Source of the DNA: Toxoplasma gondii ME49
Lineage: Eukaryota; Apicomplexa; Conoidasida; Eucoccidiorida; Sarcocystidae
Length of the DNA stretch: 64,000 bases
Reading direction: 5' to 3'
Assembly (NCBI RefSeq): GCF_000006565.2
Contig: NC_031467.1
Span: forward strand, 1,700,613 to 1,764,612
Under the pieces are notes generated by a model. That model worked only from the letters and a program-made list of their open reading frames with translations, ran no database searches and had not been told where the DNA came from. Position 1 is the first letter of the stretch. The number at the start of each line of letters is the position of its first letter. Of this stretch, positions 61,288 through 64,000 are shown in pieces. The position numbers and the translations under genes were made by a program.

Positions 61288-63370
61288 CTAAGCTCTCTGG
61301 ATACTCTGAAAGAAATGTCTGACAGAAAAGGAGCACCTCGGGTGTGCCTGGGATAGGAAAACCTCAGGAGGCAAAAGCCGAGTGGTCCTGCGCGGATGGG
61401 CTAGAACACAAGTCGTTCACGGCACAGTGACGGTCTTGGGGTGCGTTTTTCCTCTTTTCACAGAAATGACAGGTACCTGCAGAGAAAGGTCGTCGTCGCT
61501 CTTGGCAGGGAGCAGATCCGGAGGCGCCTTGCCTTGCTTGACAGAGTTCAACAGCTCTCCTAGCGGAAGAGCGGAAGTATCTTCTCCGTTTTCAACGGTA
61601 GAGCGATACCTGAGAACAGCTCTCTGCGGTACAGACAATACGCACACCCAGGCGCAGGACCCCTGCAGCGTGATGGCTACAAACCAAAAAAAATCTGTTG
61701 CAAAGAACTTTTTTCCCAGCCAGGCCGCTAGCCAAGCAGAAAACAAGCCAGATACTTAAATACAGCGAAGAGCACGTACTCACATGGAATAGAGAGTTAA
61801 AGCATCTCATACACATCTATAGGTGATCGACTTGTGATTCACATTTCCTACTCGCGAATCGTTCCTTCAAAGACAACATCTATTTCTTCTACGAAAGAAG
61901 AGACTTTGACGACCAAGGAACCCCGAAGCAAGGGCAGCACCGGTTTTACGCGACTGTTCAACGGTCTCAGCTGACTTCTTCAAGGGGAACGTCGGCTCTC
62001 GGCAGACTCTGGGCAAAGTCTGAGAGCTAGCATGAAGAGGCTAGGGCTCTGTGTGTTTACCTGTGCAGGCTCGATCAAAACCTGGGGTGTGAATGCCGCG
62101 ACAGGCCGCATGAGAGCTTTGAGGAACCAGTTGCCGTCCTCTTCAGCGAGCAGGCAGTCCAGGAAACCCTTGGCATCCGGAAAAACTCCAATGACTGAAG
62201 AGGTGATGGTCATCGTGGCCAACAGCGCCTCCCAGTGGTCCTCTGGAGACGGGAGTTTCCCTGCTGCAACGGTCTTACTCGCTGCGAGAGGATCCTTCGG
62301 AATGTAGGCCCGAACCTGCGTGGGACGGAGCACAAACCACGTCTGTTTTTTCAAGGAGTGAACGGGTTGAAGCTGCGTCCGCAGCTGGCGCATGACATGA
62401 CGAACGCCCTTCGCTCGGGGTAGGCAAATCCTCGCAGGCGCCCCACCCCAGTTTCAGTCCCGTAGACCGAAAGGAGTGTGGATGACCGGCTTTTGCAAGA
62501 GGCCATCGCCCAGAATGCGGAGCTCGCCAACGTTTTGAGTAACAGTCGCTACCACGGCTTTTGAGACGCTTACTTCCGTCGAGCACTCCTTCAAATCCAA
62601 CAACGCGCCTCCGGAATAGACAGCCAGAGTCACGACCACGAAGCCTGCGCGCGCGGGCAGCATTTTAAGATCCAAGTACAGCGTGGTGCCTTGCAGTCGA
62701 ATGCCCTTACCGGCCAGAACCGGGTTCTTGTAGAACACACAGTCGACGTACTCGCCATCGTGGGTGAAGACGAACGCGTGGACATCTGTTCAGACGAGAA
62801 CAAACACTCGAATAGAAGAGCTACGCGGGTTCGAGCCCAAATAACGGTGGCAACACTGCTGCTCGGCGTACAGGCACACGGGGCTGGTCTGGCGGCTCTG
62901 CATGCACAGACCCGCACCGCTCGGCGACAGGCGCAAAGACCTCGAGTTTCACGCGTACGGACGAACGGCATGAAGTTGGTTTTTCGCGAAGGTTTAACAA
63001 CACCGAAGTGACCCTTTCTCCTGACCCGCCGGGGACGCGTCGAATACATGAACGCTAATTCGTCAACCGTTCATGACGCGAAATGTAGTCAGTGGATGGG
63101 TGACTATTTGGGTATAGAGTGTAATCTTTTGACTAGTATGGGTGTGCGGGTAAGCGTACACGCGGATAATTATGACGCAGAAAGGATAGTCTATTGTGGA
63201 GGATTTCAGCCTTTCTCACCGATGTCCAAGTTCTCAGCGGTCGGCGTGCAAACAAAGTCAATGGCCATCCACCGTATCGGCGGCTCAGGCTCGCTGCTGT
63301 CATGTTTGCGGGGCAAGATCAGGGACTCTCGGGGTTTCCCGAAACTAAACCCTTTTCCTCCTTGATTCAT
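61288..63370 (-). CDS. TerD-domain (tellurium resistance/stress family) protein
   Basis: The modelled exons are 63370-63220, 62785-62487, 62384-62061, 61662-61477 and a short last exon (61347-61288), giving about 339 aa. The first two exons together form a TerD domain. The line is RWMAIDFVCTPTAENLDI, then D-VHAFVFTHDGEYVDCVFYKN, later LYLDLKMLPARAGFVVVTL, then AVYSGGALLDLKECSTEVSV. These match the TerD pattern of a LDLDxxAFLL strand, VFYN, a DL..LP strand and the YSG..DLK end. TerD proteins are known in bacteria for tellurite and other stress resistance and calcium binding, and occur in some protists and plants. The role here is unknown. Exons 3-4 (PKDPLAASK, EDHWEALLATMTITSSV, GELLNSVKQGKAPPDLL) show no second domain I know. 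The 3' end is uncertain: an alternative last exon ends at 61161. No signal peptide is seen. Confidence 0.7.
63037..63155 (+). pseudogene. Nuclear fragment of mitochondrial cytochrome b, inside a TerD intron
   Basis: The plus strand reads RQPFMTRNVVSGWVTIWV, then a TAG, then recognisable but mutated sequence. This is an internal to C-terminal segment of coccidian cytochrome b (RQQFMTRNVVSGWVIIWV). DNA identity is visible in AATGTAGTCAGTGGATGGGT and in TATTTGGGTATA. The copy carries stop codons and lies antisense within the first intron (63219-62786) of the TerD gene. In the mitochondrial gene this segment directly precedes the one found at 50130-50205. Confidence 0.85.
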
Positions 63371-64000
63371 CGCTCTCTCAGTGGTGTTGAATTTTTCGCG
63401 TCGGCGAGGGCGGAGGACACGCTCTGCCGGCAGACGAACAGCTGGTGAAAAAATCCCTGGCGTGGAACGAAAGCGATCTAAACAAAAGAGATCCCCATCG
63501 ACAGAGGAACGAACGAGGGATGGTGGACAGATGCAAACCTGATAGATGTGTATTTAGGAGACTCGCGCAAAATGTGACACGCGGTGGAAAACAGAATTCG
63601 TGAACCCCTTAAAAAAGTTATCGACGGCAGGTTCTTCCTCTACTGTTGAACACTCGAATCAAGCTTCTCGTGGGAGTCGAGAAGAGTCTTCCCAAGACAC
63701 AATTTGGTGAACAGTGCGCGGTTTCGTTCCTCAGATTCTCTCTGGTACGGTCGACTTCTCCACAGAGCCGTAGCTCCACGTCTCTGCTCGCGCAAGTTCA
63801 TAGGTACCGAGCTACGCGGCTTCTGAACTTTAAGGAAAAGATTATTAGCTTGCGCGAGAGACGAGTATGTGGTGCAGTAAGCAACTCTCTACGAAAAGGC
63901 ACAACGATAGTCCTAAAAACTTGACAAATCGGGAAAACCTGGTGACCTCGAGCACGACGAAAGACTTTGACATTCACCCGATGGTCACGCTTCGGGCGGG
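63371..64000. other. Upstream region of the TerD gene
   Basis: No gene is supported. A plus-strand frame at 63646-63924 (92 codons) has no features. An AGAGACG heptamer on the minus strand (63779-63785) lies about 410 bases upstream of the TerD start and matches the WGAGACG Toxoplasma promoter motif. Confidence 0.4.
63779..63785 (-). promoter_or_regulatory. WGAGACG-type motif upstream of the TerD gene
   Basis: AGAGACG on the gene strand, single copy. It is a known promoter heptamer in Toxoplasma; a role here is only suggested. Confidence 0.3.

Noticed and set aside
61161..61305. Alternative last exon of the TerD gene (ELRGGYDDFTPVAYF frame)
   Set aside because: It is attractive as protein, but its acceptor phase does not match the preceding exon end at 61477. 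It is kept only as an alternative needing cDNA.

Overview
The window looks like nuclear DNA of a cyst-forming coccidian apicomplexan (Toxoplasma, Neospora or Hammondia type). Support comes from intron-rich genes with GT-AG junctions, long (TA)n tracts in introns and intergenic DNA, a degenerate SAG-related surface antigen (SRS) gene, and two nuclear fragments of mitochondrial cytochrome b. SSNA1/DIP13, GOT1 and ferlin homologues also sit in one locus. I cannot name the species from sequence alone. All exon models below were read by eye from splice motifs, phase and protein family resemblance.

Layout. A minus-strand N-terminal reading frame runs off the left edge (1-916). After about 3 kb without a recognisable gene comes an SRS pseudogene (3860-5090, minus). 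A nine-exon minus-strand gene (8177-16146) encodes a predicted mitochondrial helical-repeat (heptatricopeptide-like) protein. The largest gene is a ferlin on the minus strand (about 41430 down to 18276), with many exons, several C2 domains and a C-terminal membrane anchor. On the plus strand follow GOT1 (45328-45750) and SSNA1/DIP13 (48116-49625, four exons). Next is a divergent pair of related secreted proteins: 51347-52561 on minus and 54528-55649 on plus. The right end holds a five-exon coiled-coil protein (57202-60542, minus) and a TerD-domain gene (about 61288-63370, minus). A cytochrome b fragment lies inside the first intron of the TerD gene.

How the genes relate. There is no operon logic, as expected for a eukaryote. 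Several products belong to themes important in this lineage. Membrane fusion and traffic are represented by the ferlin and GOT1, cytoskeleton or centriole filaments by SSNA1, and organellar RNA biology by the helical-repeat protein. Secreted or surface lineage-specific proteins are represented by the SRS relic and the paralogue pair. The secreted pair is the least explained. The two predicted proteins have nearly equal length (369 and 373 aa) and share a conserved C-terminal block, but one has gained an acidic stretch and a very basic linker. The eukaryotic TerD gene is the other clear oddity.
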